Counted from the stretch's first letter, positions 25,581 through 34,444 are shown. The stretch: 64,000 nt of DNA from Chelatococcus sp. HY11 (GCF_018398335.1 NZ_JAHBRX010000002.1:496001-560000); one strand, 5' to 3'. Notes: generated by a model not told the origin, from the letters alone. Translations and numbers: made by a program.

Positions 25581-25634
25581 TTGACTGAATTCGACGTGCC
25601 GTGGGAGTATAAATCTGCGCAACGTCGTTGCGCA
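25581..25634 (+). promoter_or_regulatory. Promoter and palindromic IclR operator of the second UbiD island
   Basis: TGCGCAACG-T-CGTTGCGCA at 25616-25634 is a perfect 9+1+9 palindrome in the 126-base region between the divergent IclR and UbiD genes. Directly upstream is TATAAA (25608-25613), with TTGACT at 25581, though their 21-base spacing is longer than ideal. A palindrome just past a -10 suits repression by the divergent IclR protein. Confidence 0.55.
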
Positions 25635-25690
25635 ATAGCCAACGCGTTAATAAAATCCGCAAAACGCGGCAGATCGATCGGTACGGTGGT

Positions 25691-27043
25691 ATGCAAGCGA
25701 TGGAAACGTTTCGCCAGTTGCTCGACTGGCTCGATGCGAGGGGCGATATTGCCAGGGTTTCACGCGAGGTCGATCCCAGGCATGAGCTGACGGCCGTGAT
25801 GCGGCACATGCAGAAGGGCAATAACAAGGCGCTTCTGTTCAAGAACGTTAGAGGTAGCGACATACCCGTCGCCACCAATGTGTTCGGCTTTCGCAGCACC
25901 GTGGCGGCTTCGCTCGGCCTTGAGGAAGGAAACCTGCTGCGCACCCTGGTCGCGCAGGAAAACCGCCGGCTGCCGGTCGATCGGGTCACGGACGCGCCCG
26001 TCCAGGAGATCGTCAAGATCGGCGGCGAGATCGACGTCGCGCGCGACCTTCCTCAGATCGTCTATGCCGAGCACGACGCCGGCGCCTATATCACGGCGGG
26101 CGTGCTGATCGCGCCGCATCCGGAGACTGGCGTATATAATGCCTCGTGGAATCGCTGCCAGCTCGTCGGCGACGACAAGCTGCGCGTGCGCATGATGCCA
26201 CCGCAGCATCTCGGCCGCTACCATGCCGAGGCTGAGGCGAAGGGTCAGAACCTTCCCTGCGCCATCGTCATCGGCGCCCCTCCCGGCCTCATGTTCTCGG
26301 CGGCGTCCAAGGTGCCCTACGAGGTGGACGAGCTCGAGGTCGCCGGGGCATGGCAGGGCAAGCCTTTGCGTGTCACCCGCTGCAAGACCATTCCGGTCGA
26401 TGTTCCGGCCGATGCGGAAATCGTCATCGAGGGTGAGGTCATCTGCGGCACGCGCGAGGACGAAGGCCCCTTCGGCGAATTCACCGACGGCTATGTGCCT
26501 GTCATGAAGAACCACGTGTTCAAGGTGAAGGCGATCACCCGTCGGCGCGATGCGGTCTATCACGCGATCCTCGCCGGCGGCACGGAAGATCTCAATCTGG
26601 TCGGCGTGCCGATCCAGACGGAAATCTACAAGAAGGTCTCGGCCTTCGTGCCGAAGATCAAGGACATCGCGACCCCTGGCTATGTCTTCGGTTGCGTCAT
26701 CGCAATCGAAAAGCAGAACGAGGACCAGCCGAAGAACGCGCTGCTCGCGGCGATCGGCGGCTATTCCTGGACGAAGGTCGTCGTCGTCGTCGATGAGGAC
26801 GTCGATCCCTTCAACGCCGCCGACGTCCTTTGGGCCATCCAGACGCGGTGCACGCCGGAAACCGGGGTCTATGTCGTGCCGCGCATACCGAGCTACACCC
26901 GTGAGGATGTGCGCGATGTCCATCGCGGCAAGGTCGGCATTGACGCCACCGTGCCGATCCCCCTTAAGGGACTGTTCGAGCGCAGGCGCTTCCCGGGGGA
27001 GGACACCGTTCGTCTGGAGGATTACATCGATGTCGGGCATTAG
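25691..27043 (+). CDS. UbiD-family prenylated-FMN (de)carboxylase, copy B (450 aa)
   Basis: The active-site set is complete: the arginine in ASWNRCQLVG (Arg155) and the pair in EGPFGE (Glu258 and Glu263). It should decarboxylate an aromatic, heteroaromatic or unsaturated acid with prenylated FMN. It shares the plan of copy A but is clearly diverged (for example FTDGYVPVMKN against FMGYYVPEGPN after EGPFGE), so a different or related substrate is likely. ATG 25691 is preferred; one three codons later is possible. The 3' end overlaps the DUF4392 gene by 14 bases. The matching UbiX is 5.4 kb downstream, at the end of the same operon. Confidence 0.9.
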   Translation: MQAMETFRQLLDWLDARGDIARVSREVDPRHELTAVMRHMQKGNNKALLFKNVRGSDIPVATNVFGFRSTVAASLGLEEGNLLRTLVAQENRRLPVDRVTDAPVQEIVKIGGEIDVARDLPQIVYAEHDAGAYITAGVLIAPHPETGVYNASWNRCQLVGDDKLRVRMMPPQHLGRYHAEAEAKGQNLPCAIVIGAPPGLMFSAASKVPYEVDELEVAGAWQGKPLRVTRCKTIPVDVPADAEIVIEGEVICGTREDEGPFGEFTDGYVPVMKNHVFKVKAITRRRDAVYHAILAGGTEDLNLVGVPIQTEIYKKVSAFVPKIKDIATPGYVFGCVIAIEKQNEDQPKNALLAAIGGYSWTKVVVVVDEDVDPFNAADVLWAIQTRCTPETGVYVVPRIPSYTREDVRDVHRGKVGIDATVPIPLKGLFERRRFPGEDTVRLEDYIDVGH

Positions 27044-28067
27044 TATTGAACGGATCGGCGAGGCCCTCGACCACCTCGTCACGGCACCGATGTCGAACTG
27101 GACGATCCTCAAGGGCATCCCGCTGCTCAAACTCTACGCCTCTGCCCGTGAGAAAGCCGGCGGCCAGCCGCTGACGCTCGCGGCCAGCCGGCTGCTCGCC
27201 GACAACGTCGGCGAAGGCGACACGGTGCTCATCCTCTCCGGCTTCATCATGCGCGGCTATGGCCGGCCGGAGACCGACGGGCCGATCGGCGCCGCCGTCA
27301 TCGCCAAGGCACTCGCCGTTGGCCTCGGGGCCATCCCTGTCGGCGTGTCCGAAGATTCGGTCGTGCCGTGCATGGAGGCCTGCTTTTCCACGACAGGGCT
27401 CATTCCGGCCTCTCTCGACGATATCCATTCCGGGCGCAATCGCTGCGCGCTGGTGGGCTTTCCGGTCGACGCGGCCGAAGCACAAGCGGCGGCCGTCGCC
27501 CTGCTCGATCGCCTGAAGCCGAAGGCCCTCGTCGCCGTGGAGCGGCCGGGCGCGGGCAGCGATGGCGAGTATCACGGCGGCGGCGGCTTCGAGATTTCAG
27601 CCTTCACGGCCAAGACCGACGTCCTGTTCGCGGAAGCGCGCAAGCGCGGCATTCCGACCATCGGCGTCGGCGATCTCGGCAACGAGCTCGGCATGGGCGT
27701 CGTCGCGGACGATGTCCGGCGCGAGGTGCCGCTCGGCGAGACCATCGCGGCTGTCCAGCCGGCGGATGTCGCCGTCATCGCCAATATCTCCAACTGGGGC
27801 GCCTACGGCATCGCCGCATGCCTCGCCGCGCTCACCGGCAATGACGCCGCCTTCCATGATGGCGCGGAGGAAGTCCGGCTGATCGAGGCCTGTGTACGCG
27901 CCGGCGCCATCGATCCGGTCGGCGGCCAGCTCCGCCTCTATGTGGACGGCACCGATGCCCGCACGAACGCCGCGCTGGTGGATCTCCTGCGCTCCCTCGT
28001 CGTGCTGAGCCAACGCGAAAGCGGCAATATCGCCGGCTACCAGACCTCCTGGCAGAAGCTGAAATGA
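27030..28067 (+). CDS. DUF4392 (glutamate cyclase-like) domain protein (345 aa)
   Basis: The sequence (TVLILSGFIMRGYGRPETDGPIG, then VAVERPGAGSDGEYHGGGG and TIGVGDLGNELGMG) resembles the DUF4392 domain. Its studied mammalian member is a D-glutamate cyclase that makes 5-oxo-D-proline. Glycine-rich conserved loops are intact. The start at 27030 lies inside the UbiD-B 3' end in another frame; the stop overlaps the next gene by four bases. Between a decarboxylase and a racemase-like protein it may carry out a lactam or lyase step on an amino-dicarboxylate intermediate. That role is inference. Confidence 0.7.
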   Translation: MSGISIERIGEALDHLVTAPMSNWTILKGIPLLKLYASAREKAGGQPLTLAASRLLADNVGEGDTVLILSGFIMRGYGRPETDGPIGAAVIAKALAVGLGAIPVGVSEDSVVPCMEACFSTTGLIPASLDDIHSGRNRCALVGFPVDAAEAQAAAVALLDRLKPKALVAVERPGAGSDGEYHGGGGFEISAFTAKTDVLFAEARKRGIPTIGVGDLGNELGMGVVADDVRREVPLGETIAAVQPADVAVIANISNWGAYGIAACLAALTGNDAAFHDGAEEVRLIEACVRAGAIDPVGGQLRLYVDGTDARTNAALVDLLRSLVVLSQRESGNIAGYQTSWQKLK

Positions 28068-28786
28068 AAACTGCGTTCGCGAGGCCTGACAGCGCGCGCC
28101 GGGTGGGGCTCATCATCCCCTCGGTCAATGCCGTCATCGAGCCCGACTGTGCCGCTGTCGCCCCAGTCGGCGTGACGTTCCACGCCACCCGCGTGATGCT
28201 GCGAGAGACGACGCCCGAGGGTTTGCGTGCGATGAATGAAGGTGTCGCCGCGGCGGCAGAACTCATCGCCTCCGTCTCTCCCGACGTTGTGGCCTTCGCC
28301 TGCACGAGCGGCAGCTTCATCGACGGTGAGGCGGGCCTCGCGCGGCAGCTCGAAACCATCGGCCAGGCGACCGGCTGCCCGGTTGTCTCGACGTCGCGCG
28401 CCATCATAGAGGCCTGCTCCGCCCTCGGGTTGCGCCGCCTTGCGCTCGCCACGCCCTATCTCGACGTGATCAACGAGGCGGAGAGCCGCTTCCTCGTGGG
28501 CCATGGCCTTGACGTCACCGCCGTGCGCGGCCTCGGACTGTCCGGCAAGGCGATCCGCGAGGTGCCTCCCGCGGAGGTCGCTGCCCTCGTGCGCGCCACC
28601 GACACGCCTGACAGCGAGGCGATCTTCGTGAGCTGCACGGATTTCCGCGCGCTGGAAGTGGCCGGCGCCCTGGAAGCGGAACTTGGCAAGCCTGTTCTGA
28701 CCAGCAACCAGGTCACGCTCTGGGGCATCTTCCGGGCGCTTGGCATCGCTCCAAAATTCCAGTGCTACGGGAGGCTGCTGGCGTGA
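28064..28786 (+). CDS. Maleate isomerase / arylmalonate decarboxylase-like Asp/Glu racemase superfamily protein (240 aa)
   Basis: The N-terminus VGLIIPSVNAVIEPD and two cysteines, FACTSGSF (Cys80) and VSCTDFR (Cys191), match the maleate cis-trans isomerase branch. That branch keeps both catalytic cysteines, whereas arylmalonate decarboxylase has glycine in place of the first. A maleate isomerase or a related isomerase of an unsaturated diacid is therefore the better guess. Overlaps of four bases on each side place it firmly in the operon. A second member of the superfamily serves island A at 20273. Confidence 0.8.
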   Translation: MKTAFARPDSARRVGLIIPSVNAVIEPDCAAVAPVGVTFHATRVMLRETTPEGLRAMNEGVAAAAELIASVSPDVVAFACTSGSFIDGEAGLARQLETIGQATGCPVVSTSRAIIEACSALGLRRLALATPYLDVINEAESRFLVGHGLDVTAVRGLGLSGKAIREVPPAEVAALVRATDTPDSEAIFVSCTDFRALEVAGALEAELGKPVLTSNQVTLWGIFRALGIAPKFQCYGRLLA

Positions 28787-29883
28787 CACTCAATCCGCGC
28801 AATGCCGAATTTGCCTCGGTCAGGCTCTATGAGGCAGAGACCTCGGTCGCGACCATCGCCGCCCGGCATGGCCTCGATCCCGCCGGGATTCTCGACTTCT
28901 CGCTGAACATCAACCCGTTCGGCCCGCCAAAGGGGGCGATCGCCGCCGCCCAGGCCGCGCTCGGCGCATGCCATCTCTATCCGGACCTCAGGTTCAGCCG
29001 GCTCAGGCAGGCGGTGGCGCTGCGGCATGACGTGCCGGAGGACATGCTCTTCTTCGGCGCCGGCCTCGACGATGTCATCAAGCTGCTGATTCATGCCTGG
29101 ACGAGCGAAGGCTGCACCGTGCTGGTGCATCTGCCGACCTTCCCGCGCTACGAACTCGAGGCCAACCTCCGTGGCTGCCGCGTGGTCGCCGTTGAAAGCC
29201 CGTCGCCGGAGAAAACGGACCTCGCGGCCTTCGATGCGGCGCTTGCGCGGGAGGCCGTCGCCCTCGCCTTCATCTGCTCGCCGAACAACCCGACCGGCGA
29301 ACGCTTCGCGATCGAGACCATCGCCGACCTCGCGACGCGCCACGCGGACACGATTTTCGCGGTCGACGAGGCCTTGATCAATCCCGCCGAAGACGGCGCG
29401 ATGGCCTTGCCGACGCGGCTCGCCAACGTCGTGGTGCTGCGCACCTTCTCAAAGTACTTCGGCCTGGCGGGGCTGCGCATCGGCTATGCGGTGGCCGATC
29501 CCCACCTTGTCGCCGTCGCCGAAGTCGGGCGCCCGCCTTTCAACCTCGCCGTCCCCTCGGTCGAGGCGGCGGTCGCGGCGCTTGCGGACGTCGACTTCCT
29601 TGCCCACTGCAAGACCACCTTCGCGGCGGAGAAGGACTTCTTCATCGCGGCCATGGAGGCGATCCCCGGCGTCTCCATCCGGGGTAGCAACGCGAACATG
29701 GTCCTTATGGACTTTACGAATCAGGCTCCGGCTGCTGTGGCCGAATCTCTTGCCGCCCAAGGCCTCGTCGTCGCCGATGCGACCTCGTTCCGCGGGCTGG
29801 AGCATTATCGCGCACTCAGGGTGTCGCTGCGTGGGCGGGCGGACAACGAAAGACTCGTTGCCGCCATCCGGACCGTCGCTTAG
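28783..29883 (+). CDS. PLP-dependent class I/II aminotransferase, CobD/HisC-like (366 aa)
   Basis: This is a fold-type I PLP enzyme with the substrate loop NINPFGPP, the NNPTG motif (about 168-172), VDEAL and the PLP lysine in TFSKYFGLAGLRIG (Lys224). The pattern is that of histidinol-phosphate aminotransferase and the cobalamin enzyme CobD (threonine-phosphate decarboxylase). No cobalamin genes are near, so a catabolic transaminase or decarboxylase is more likely. I chose GTG 28783, which overlaps the preceding stop as GTGA, over an ATG 21 bases earlier. Confidence 0.82.
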   Translation: MTLNPRNAEFASVRLYEAETSVATIAARHGLDPAGILDFSLNINPFGPPKGAIAAAQAALGACHLYPDLRFSRLRQAVALRHDVPEDMLFFGAGLDDVIKLLIHAWTSEGCTVLVHLPTFPRYELEANLRGCRVVAVESPSPEKTDLAAFDAALAREAVALAFICSPNNPTGERFAIETIADLATRHADTIFAVDEALINPAEDGAMALPTRLANVVVLRTFSKYFGLAGLRIGYAVADPHLVAVAEVGRPPFNLAVPSVEAAVAALADVDFLAHCKTTFAAEKDFFIAAMEAIPGVSIRGSNANMVLMDFTNQAPAAVAESLAAQGLVVADATSFRGLEHYRALRVSLRGRADNERLVAAIRTVA

Positions 29884-29900
29884 GAGGTCTTGGAGGCATC

Positions 29901-30683
29901 ATGGACCGTTTCCGCATTCCCCCTTCGCTCGATGGCCCCATCGTCGGCATTCTCATCCTCGTCCTGTGGGAAGCCGGCGTGCGGATTGGCGGCGTGCCGG
30001 CCTATCTCCTGCCGCCGCCGTCGGCCATCGCGGTGCGTCTCTTCACCGACTGGGACTCGATCCTCTACCATTTCGTCGCCACGACGATCGAAGTCGTCAT
30101 CGGCTTCCTGCTGGCGATCGTCGTCAGCATCCCGTTGGCAGCACTTCTCGCGCAGATCCGTATCGCGGAGCGGATGCTTTACCCCGTGCTCGTCGCCTCG
30201 CAGACCATCCCGAAGGTCGCCATCGCCCCGTTGCTCGTGGTGTGGTTCGGCTTCGGCCTGATGCCGAAGGTTCTCATCGCTTTTCTGATCTGCTTCTTCC
30301 CGATCGTCGTCGATTCCCTCGTCGGCTTCCGCTCCGCGCCGAAGGAGGTCAGCTGGCTTGCCCGCTCCATGGGCGCCTCGCGCTGGCAGACCTTCGTGAA
30401 TTTCCAGGTTCCGGCGGCGCTGCCGCATATCTTCGCAGGCGTCAAGGTCGCGAGCACGCTCGCCATCGTCGGCGCTATCGTCGGCGAGTTCGTGGCCGCT
30501 GACCGCGGCCTCGGCTACCAGCTCATCGTCGCCAACGGATCGCTCGACATCACCCTGTCCTTCACCGTGCTCGTGGTGCTGAGCCTCATGGGCGTCGCCT
30601 TGTTCGCGCTGGTCGATCGTGTCGAGCGCTGGGCACTGCCCTGGCACGTGTCGCAGCGACTGAAGCACGGAGGCGGCCAATGA
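29901..30683 (+). CDS. ABC transporter permease, SsuC/TauC-like (260 aa)
   Basis: About six helices and the EAA-type loop (WLARSMGASRWQTFVNFQVPAALP, about 150-173) place it in the nitrate/taurine/sulfonate permease family. It forms the channel of the importer completed by the next two genes. Its start is 17 bases after the aminotransferase stop; its stop overlaps the ATPase start by four bases. Such transporters often import aromatic sulfonates, aromatic acids or pyrimidine precursors, which fits a UbiD pathway for an imported acid. Confidence 0.9.
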   Translation: MDRFRIPPSLDGPIVGILILVLWEAGVRIGGVPAYLLPPPSAIAVRLFTDWDSILYHFVATTIEVVIGFLLAIVVSIPLAALLAQIRIAERMLYPVLVASQTIPKVAIAPLLVVWFGFGLMPKVLIAFLICFFPIVVDSLVGFRSAPKEVSWLARSMGASRWQTFVNFQVPAALPHIFAGVKVASTLAIVGAIVGEFVAADRGLGYQLIVANGSLDITLSFTVLVVLSLMGVALFALVDRVERWALPWHVSQRLKHGGGQ

Positions 30684-31459
30684 CCGCGCCAGCACTCGCG
30701 CTGACCGACGTCGGCAAGATCTATCGCACCGCAAGCGGACCGGTGCAGGCGCTGGACGGCATCGATTTCCGCATTGCCGAGGGCGAGTTTCTCTCCATTC
30801 TCGGACCAAGCGGCTGCGGCAAGAGTACGTTGCTGTCGCTCGCCTCAGGGCTCGAGTTTCCGACTTCCGGGACTGTCGAACAGGCAGGCCGGCGCATCGA
30901 TCGGCCCGTCACGGACATCGGCATCGTCTTCCAAACCGATGTCCTGCTCGACTGGCGGCGGGTGCTCGACAACGTGATGATCCAGCCGCAGATTCGCGGG
31001 CTCGATCTGAAGGTCCACGAGCAAAAGGCGCGTGACCTCCTGGCGCTCGTCGGCCTCGCCGGCTTCGAGGACAAATTCCCTTACGAGCTTTCCGGCGGCA
31101 TGCGCCAGCGGGTGTCCATCTGCCGGGCCCTCATCCATAACCCGCCGCTCCTTCTTATGGACGAGCCCTTTGGCGCGCTCGATGCCCTGACGCGCGAGCA
31201 GATGGTGATGGAACTCCATCAGCTCTGGCTCAAAGAGCGCAAGAGCGTGATGTTCGTCACGCACGACATCCAGGAGGCGATCCTGCTCGCCCAGCGGGTC
31301 CTGGTGATGACGCCGCGTCCCGGCCGGATCGCGGAGATCGTGGAGGTCGACCTGCCTTTCCCGCGCAGGCCCGAAACCATGGAGTCACGGCGTTTCGTAG
31401 AGATCGTGGCGCATGTGCGCCATCTCTTCGAGCGTCACGGCGTTCTTAAGAAATACTGA
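30680..31459 (+). CDS. ABC transporter ATP-binding protein, SsuB/TauB-like (259 aa)
   Basis: Walker A (GPSGCGKST), signature LSGGMRQRV, Walker B (LLLMDEP) and the switch histidine (FVTHDIQEA) are complete, and the length fits SsuB/TauB. It powers the permease encoded by the overlapping gene upstream. The binding protein follows 17 bases downstream. Confidence 0.93.
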   Translation: MTAPALALTDVGKIYRTASGPVQALDGIDFRIAEGEFLSILGPSGCGKSTLLSLASGLEFPTSGTVEQAGRRIDRPVTDIGIVFQTDVLLDWRRVLDNVMIQPQIRGLDLKVHEQKARDLLALVGLAGFEDKFPYELSGGMRQRVSICRALIHNPPLLLMDEPFGALDALTREQMVMELHQLWLKERKSVMFVTHDIQEAILLAQRVLVMTPRPGRIAEIVEVDLPFPRRPETMESRRFVEIVAHVRHLFERHGVLKKY

Positions 31460-31476
31460 CAGAGGGGTAAGAGATC

Positions 31477-32475
31477 ATGCTTTCAAGACGTTCATTACTT
31501 GCCGGAACGGCTGCTGCCGGCGCCTTCGGCCTCACCGGCGGCCTCGCCCGCGCGCAAGGGCTTACCAAGGCGACCGTGCGGCTTGCCTTCAACTACAACG
31601 GCCATCGTTCACCCTATCTCCTGGGCGTGGACAAGGGCTTCTACCGGGAGGAAGGGCTCGACGTCGAGGTGCTCGAGGGCAAGGGCGTCACCTCCTCCAT
31701 GCAGCTCGTCGCGAGCGGCCAGGACACCTTCACCATCGTCGATCCGCCCTCCCTGATGCTGGGGGCAGCGCAAGGCATGCCCGTGCGCACGGTCGCCCAG
31801 ATCTACCAGATCAGCCCCAATGCGCTGATCAGCTGGAAGGACCAGAACATCACCAAGCCGTCCGACCTCGTCGGCAAGGTGGTGGCGACGCTGCAGGGCG
31901 ACACGACCACGACGATGCTCTACGCGCTCCTCGCCAAGAACAACGTGCAGCGCAACGCCGTGCAGATCGTCGCGTCCGACGGCGGCACCCGCACCCAGAC
32001 GTTCCTGGCGAAGCGCGCGCAGGCGATCACCGGCTTCACCAACGATTCCTACATCGGGCTTGCCGCGACGACGAACAACGAGGTCCAGTGCTTCGCCTAT
32101 TCCGAGTTCGGTATCGATACCATGGGCGATGGCATTGCCGCGCACAAGGATACGATCGCGTCCTCACCGAAGGTGGTCGCGGGCTTCGTCAAGGCCAGCA
32201 TCCGGGCCTACCGCTACGCCATCGAAAATCCCGAGGAGGCCGTCGCCTCGCTGATCAAGCGCTCGCCCAGCCTCAAGGCCGAGGTCGAGGTGGCGAAGCT
32301 GAAGGCAACCGCGCCTTTGCTGGAGACCGCGGAAACCAAGGCTCATGGCATCGGCTATTCCAGCAAGCAGCGCTGGGAAGAAGCGCAGACCCTGATGAAG
32401 GACTTCGGCGGCCTTACGAAGACCGAGGCTGATGTCTCTGTCTTCTACACCAACGAATTCCTGCCGAAGGCGTGA
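31477..32475 (+). CDS. NMT1/SsuA-like substrate-binding protein (332 aa)
   Basis: A twin-arginine type leader (SRRSLLAGTAAAGAFG, cleaved near ARAQG) precedes a type-2 binding fold of the NMT1/THI5/SsuA family (YLLGVDKGFYREEGLDVEV). It should bind the pathway substrate in the periplasm. The spacing to the ATPase is 17 bases with GAGGGG upstream of the ATG. The second UbiX gene follows seven bases after the stop, so transport and cofactor synthesis share a transcript. Confidence 0.9.
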   Translation: MLSRRSLLAGTAAAGAFGLTGGLARAQGLTKATVRLAFNYNGHRSPYLLGVDKGFYREEGLDVEVLEGKGVTSSMQLVASGQDTFTIVDPPSLMLGAAQGMPVRTVAQIYQISPNALISWKDQNITKPSDLVGKVVATLQGDTTTTMLYALLAKNNVQRNAVQIVASDGGTRTQTFLAKRAQAITGFTNDSYIGLAATTNNEVQCFAYSEFGIDTMGDGIAAHKDTIASSPKVVAGFVKASIRAYRYAIENPEEAVASLIKRSPSLKAEVEVAKLKATAPLLETAETKAHGIGYSSKQRWEEAQTLMKDFGGLTKTEADVSVFYTNEFLPKA

Positions 32476-32482
32476 GGACACC

Positions 32483-33082
32483 ATGACGCGCGCAACGCAC
32501 GGCAGTGGGGCGCCGCGCCGGCTGATCGTCGGCATCAGCGGAGCCTCCGGCATCGTCTACGGTGTGCGTGCGCTCGAAATCCTGCGCCGGCTCGGCATCG
32601 AAACGCATCTCGTGATGACGCGTTCGGCGCAGATCACGCTCGCCCATGAAATGTCGCTGAAGGTGGCTGACGTTCATGCCCTGGCGAGCGTCGTGTACAA
32701 GGCGGAGGATATCGGCGCCCCGATATCCTCCGGCTCCTTCCGCACCATGGGCATGCTGGTCGCGCCCTGCTCGATCCGCAGTCTGTCGGAAATCGCCAGC
32801 GGCGTGACCTCGGGGTTGCTCAGCCGCGCAGCGGACGTCGTTCTCAAGGAGCGCCGGCGCCTCGTCCTCATGGTCCGCGAAACGCCGCTGCATCTCGGTC
32901 ATCTGCGCAGCATGACGCAGGTGACGGAGATGGGCGCCATCGTCATGCCACCTGTGCCCGCCTTCTACGCGCGGCCTGAGAGCCTCGACGAGATGGTCGC
33001 CCATAGCGTGGGGCGGGCTCTCGATCTCTTCGACATCGACGCCGGCACGGTCCGCCGCTGGGGCGAGCCGGCGTCCGACTAA
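32483..33082 (+). CDS. UbiX-family flavin prenyltransferase, copy B (199 aa)
   Basis: The hallmarks GISGASGIVYG, SSGSFRTMGM, APCSIRSLSEIA and LVLMVRETPLHLGHL are intact. It should make prenylated FMN for UbiD-B, although it is separated from it by six genes. ATG 32483 has AGGA seven bases upstream; the in-frame ORF extends 51 bases further without a ribosome site. The close match to copy A at 19628 means the cell could serve both UbiD enzymes with either gene. It is the last gene of the operon and converges on the thioesterase-like gene. Confidence 0.92.
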   Translation: MTRATHGSGAPRRLIVGISGASGIVYGVRALEILRRLGIETHLVMTRSAQITLAHEMSLKVADVHALASVVYKAEDIGAPISSGSFRTMGMLVAPCSIRSLSEIASGVTSGLLSRAADVVLKERRRLVLMVRETPLHLGHLRSMTQVTEMGAIVMPPVPAFYARPESLDEMVAHSVGRALDLFDIDAGTVRRWGEPASD

Positions 33083-33136
33083 AGCCCCACCTGCCCGGGC
33101 TGTTGCAAGCGCCGGGAAGAAATCACTCATCCATTG

Positions 33137-34444
33137 CTAAGCAGAGCCTGTCCGCGGCAGACGGACTTGCTCGAGGAAATCAAGCACGCCCCGCCAGGAG
33201 CCCTCGTCAGCCTTGGCGTTGCCTGATGGCGTACCTCCGCTTGTGAAGGGCACTTTCGATACGGGATGTTCTCGGCTGAGCTGAGTTGTCGGTACGAATG
33301 GCAGGTTGATCGAATGCCCCGCATCGTCGAAATCAAGGTGAATGACCGGCTGCCGATGCATATGGGTTCGCAAGGTCGCGACCACCATCCGGGAATAGAG
33401 ACTGGACGGCCATGCGCGATCATCGCGGCCCGAGATGAGCAATACCGGCCCGCTGATCCTTTCGACCGGAATGCGCGCGAGCGCGGCCAGCGCGCGGTCC
33501 TTAAGCCCTTCGAAAAAAACCGAGTGATGGCGGTCCGGTGGTGCGTCTCCCGCCCATGGGTGCCAGTGCACCGCCGCGTTGTCCTGCCAAAGATGGGGTA
33601 GCGGCACGCCGCCGCGTGTCCAGGTCACCCCCTTCCAACCGCCGCGGGCGGGATCGCCGGCGCCCTGGGCGCCATGCACCATCGCACCCGGCACATAGGC
33701 AATGACGGCCGAGACGAGATCTGGAAAAGTGGCTCCGAGGAGCAATGCCAGCTCGCCACCACGCGATTGGCCGCTGACGGCGACAAATCCGTCGCGCGGC
33801 ACAAGGTTCCGCCGCGCCCATCTTAAGCCGGCTTCGAAATACTCAAGCGGTGTCTCGGTGATATAAGGCGACAACCCCGGAGCCTTGAAATAGCCAAGCG
33901 CAAAGGCCTGGTAGCCATGGGAAGCATAAAGTGCCCCCCGTGGCTCGTTGATGCCGCCGCCGGAACCATTGAGAACGACGACAACCGGGTGTGGCCCGGG
34001 GCCGGCCGGTGTGAACAACGTACCGACAAGCCCCTCGTCCCGAATCTCCCGCCGCGCTACGCCCGCGCCCGCGAAGCGCTGCACGAGTTTCGCGCTGAGG
34101 CGCTGGTCGTCGCTGGTCACGGCCGTGAGTTCCGTGACCAGCGGCTCCATGACATCGTCAACGAACATGTCCTGGCTTGTGGTCGCGGGATACTGCGCCC
34201 ACAAAAGCCCCATCGCCGAGACTTCCGCGTAGTCCCCGCCTGCCGGCGCATCGCGGCTGAGATCGACAGTGCCGGCCGCGTCGGCCATGAAGGTCGCCTG
34301 ACTATCCCAGACGATCCCTTGCGCGCGCCGCGTGCGCGCCGAAATGGCGACGAGTTCATCCGGCTTGAGCCCGGTGACGAGGATCTGACGTGGAAGATCG
34401 ATCAGCCCATCCGCAGGGCTGACCGTGAGAACTGGAGCGGACAT
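33137..34444 (-). CDS. Acyl-CoA thioesterase/BAAT-family alpha/beta hydrolase (435 aa)
   Basis: An N-terminal beta-sandwich domain (1-125) and a C-terminal alpha/beta hydrolase domain (TPAGPGPHPVVVVLNGSGGG onwards) are the two-domain plan of acyl-CoA thioester hydrolases and bile-acid-CoA:amino acid N-acyltransferases. The nucleophile is serine (SGQSRGG, Ser227), with Asp in GRDDRAW and His in DDAGHSI completing the triad. True N-acyltransferases use cysteine, so hydrolysis is more likely. It is the last gene of the nine-gene minus-strand operon and may cleave a CoA thioester or an amide-like conjugate. Confidence 0.82.
   Translation of the reverse strand: MSAPVLTVSPADGLIDLPRQILVTGLKPDELVAISARTRRAQGIVWDSQATFMADAAGTVDLSRDAPAGGDYAEVSAMGLLWAQYPATTSQDMFVDDVMEPLVTELTAVTSDDQRLSAKLVQRFAGAGVARREIRDEGLVGTLFTPAGPGPHPVVVVLNGSGGGINEPRGALYASHGYQAFALGYFKAPGLSPYITETPLEYFEAGLRWARRNLVPRDGFVAVSGQSRGGELALLLGATFPDLVSAVIAYVPGAMVHGAQGAGDPARGGWKGVTWTRGGVPLPHLWQDNAAVHWHPWAGDAPPDRHHSVFFEGLKDRALAALARIPVERISGPVLLISGRDDRAWPSSLYSRMVVATLRTHMHRQPVIHLDFDDAGHSINLPFVPTTQLSREHPVSKVPFTSGGTPSGNAKADEGSWRGVLDFLEQVRLPRTGSA

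Noticed and set aside
25760-27130. 456-codon open frame on the minus strand
   Set aside because: Antisense to UbiD-B with its conserved EGPFGE site; no domain is recognisable.
28783-29883. Naming the aminotransferase cobD or hisC
   Set aside because: The motifs fit both, but no cobalamin or histidine genes are near and the operon is catabolic.
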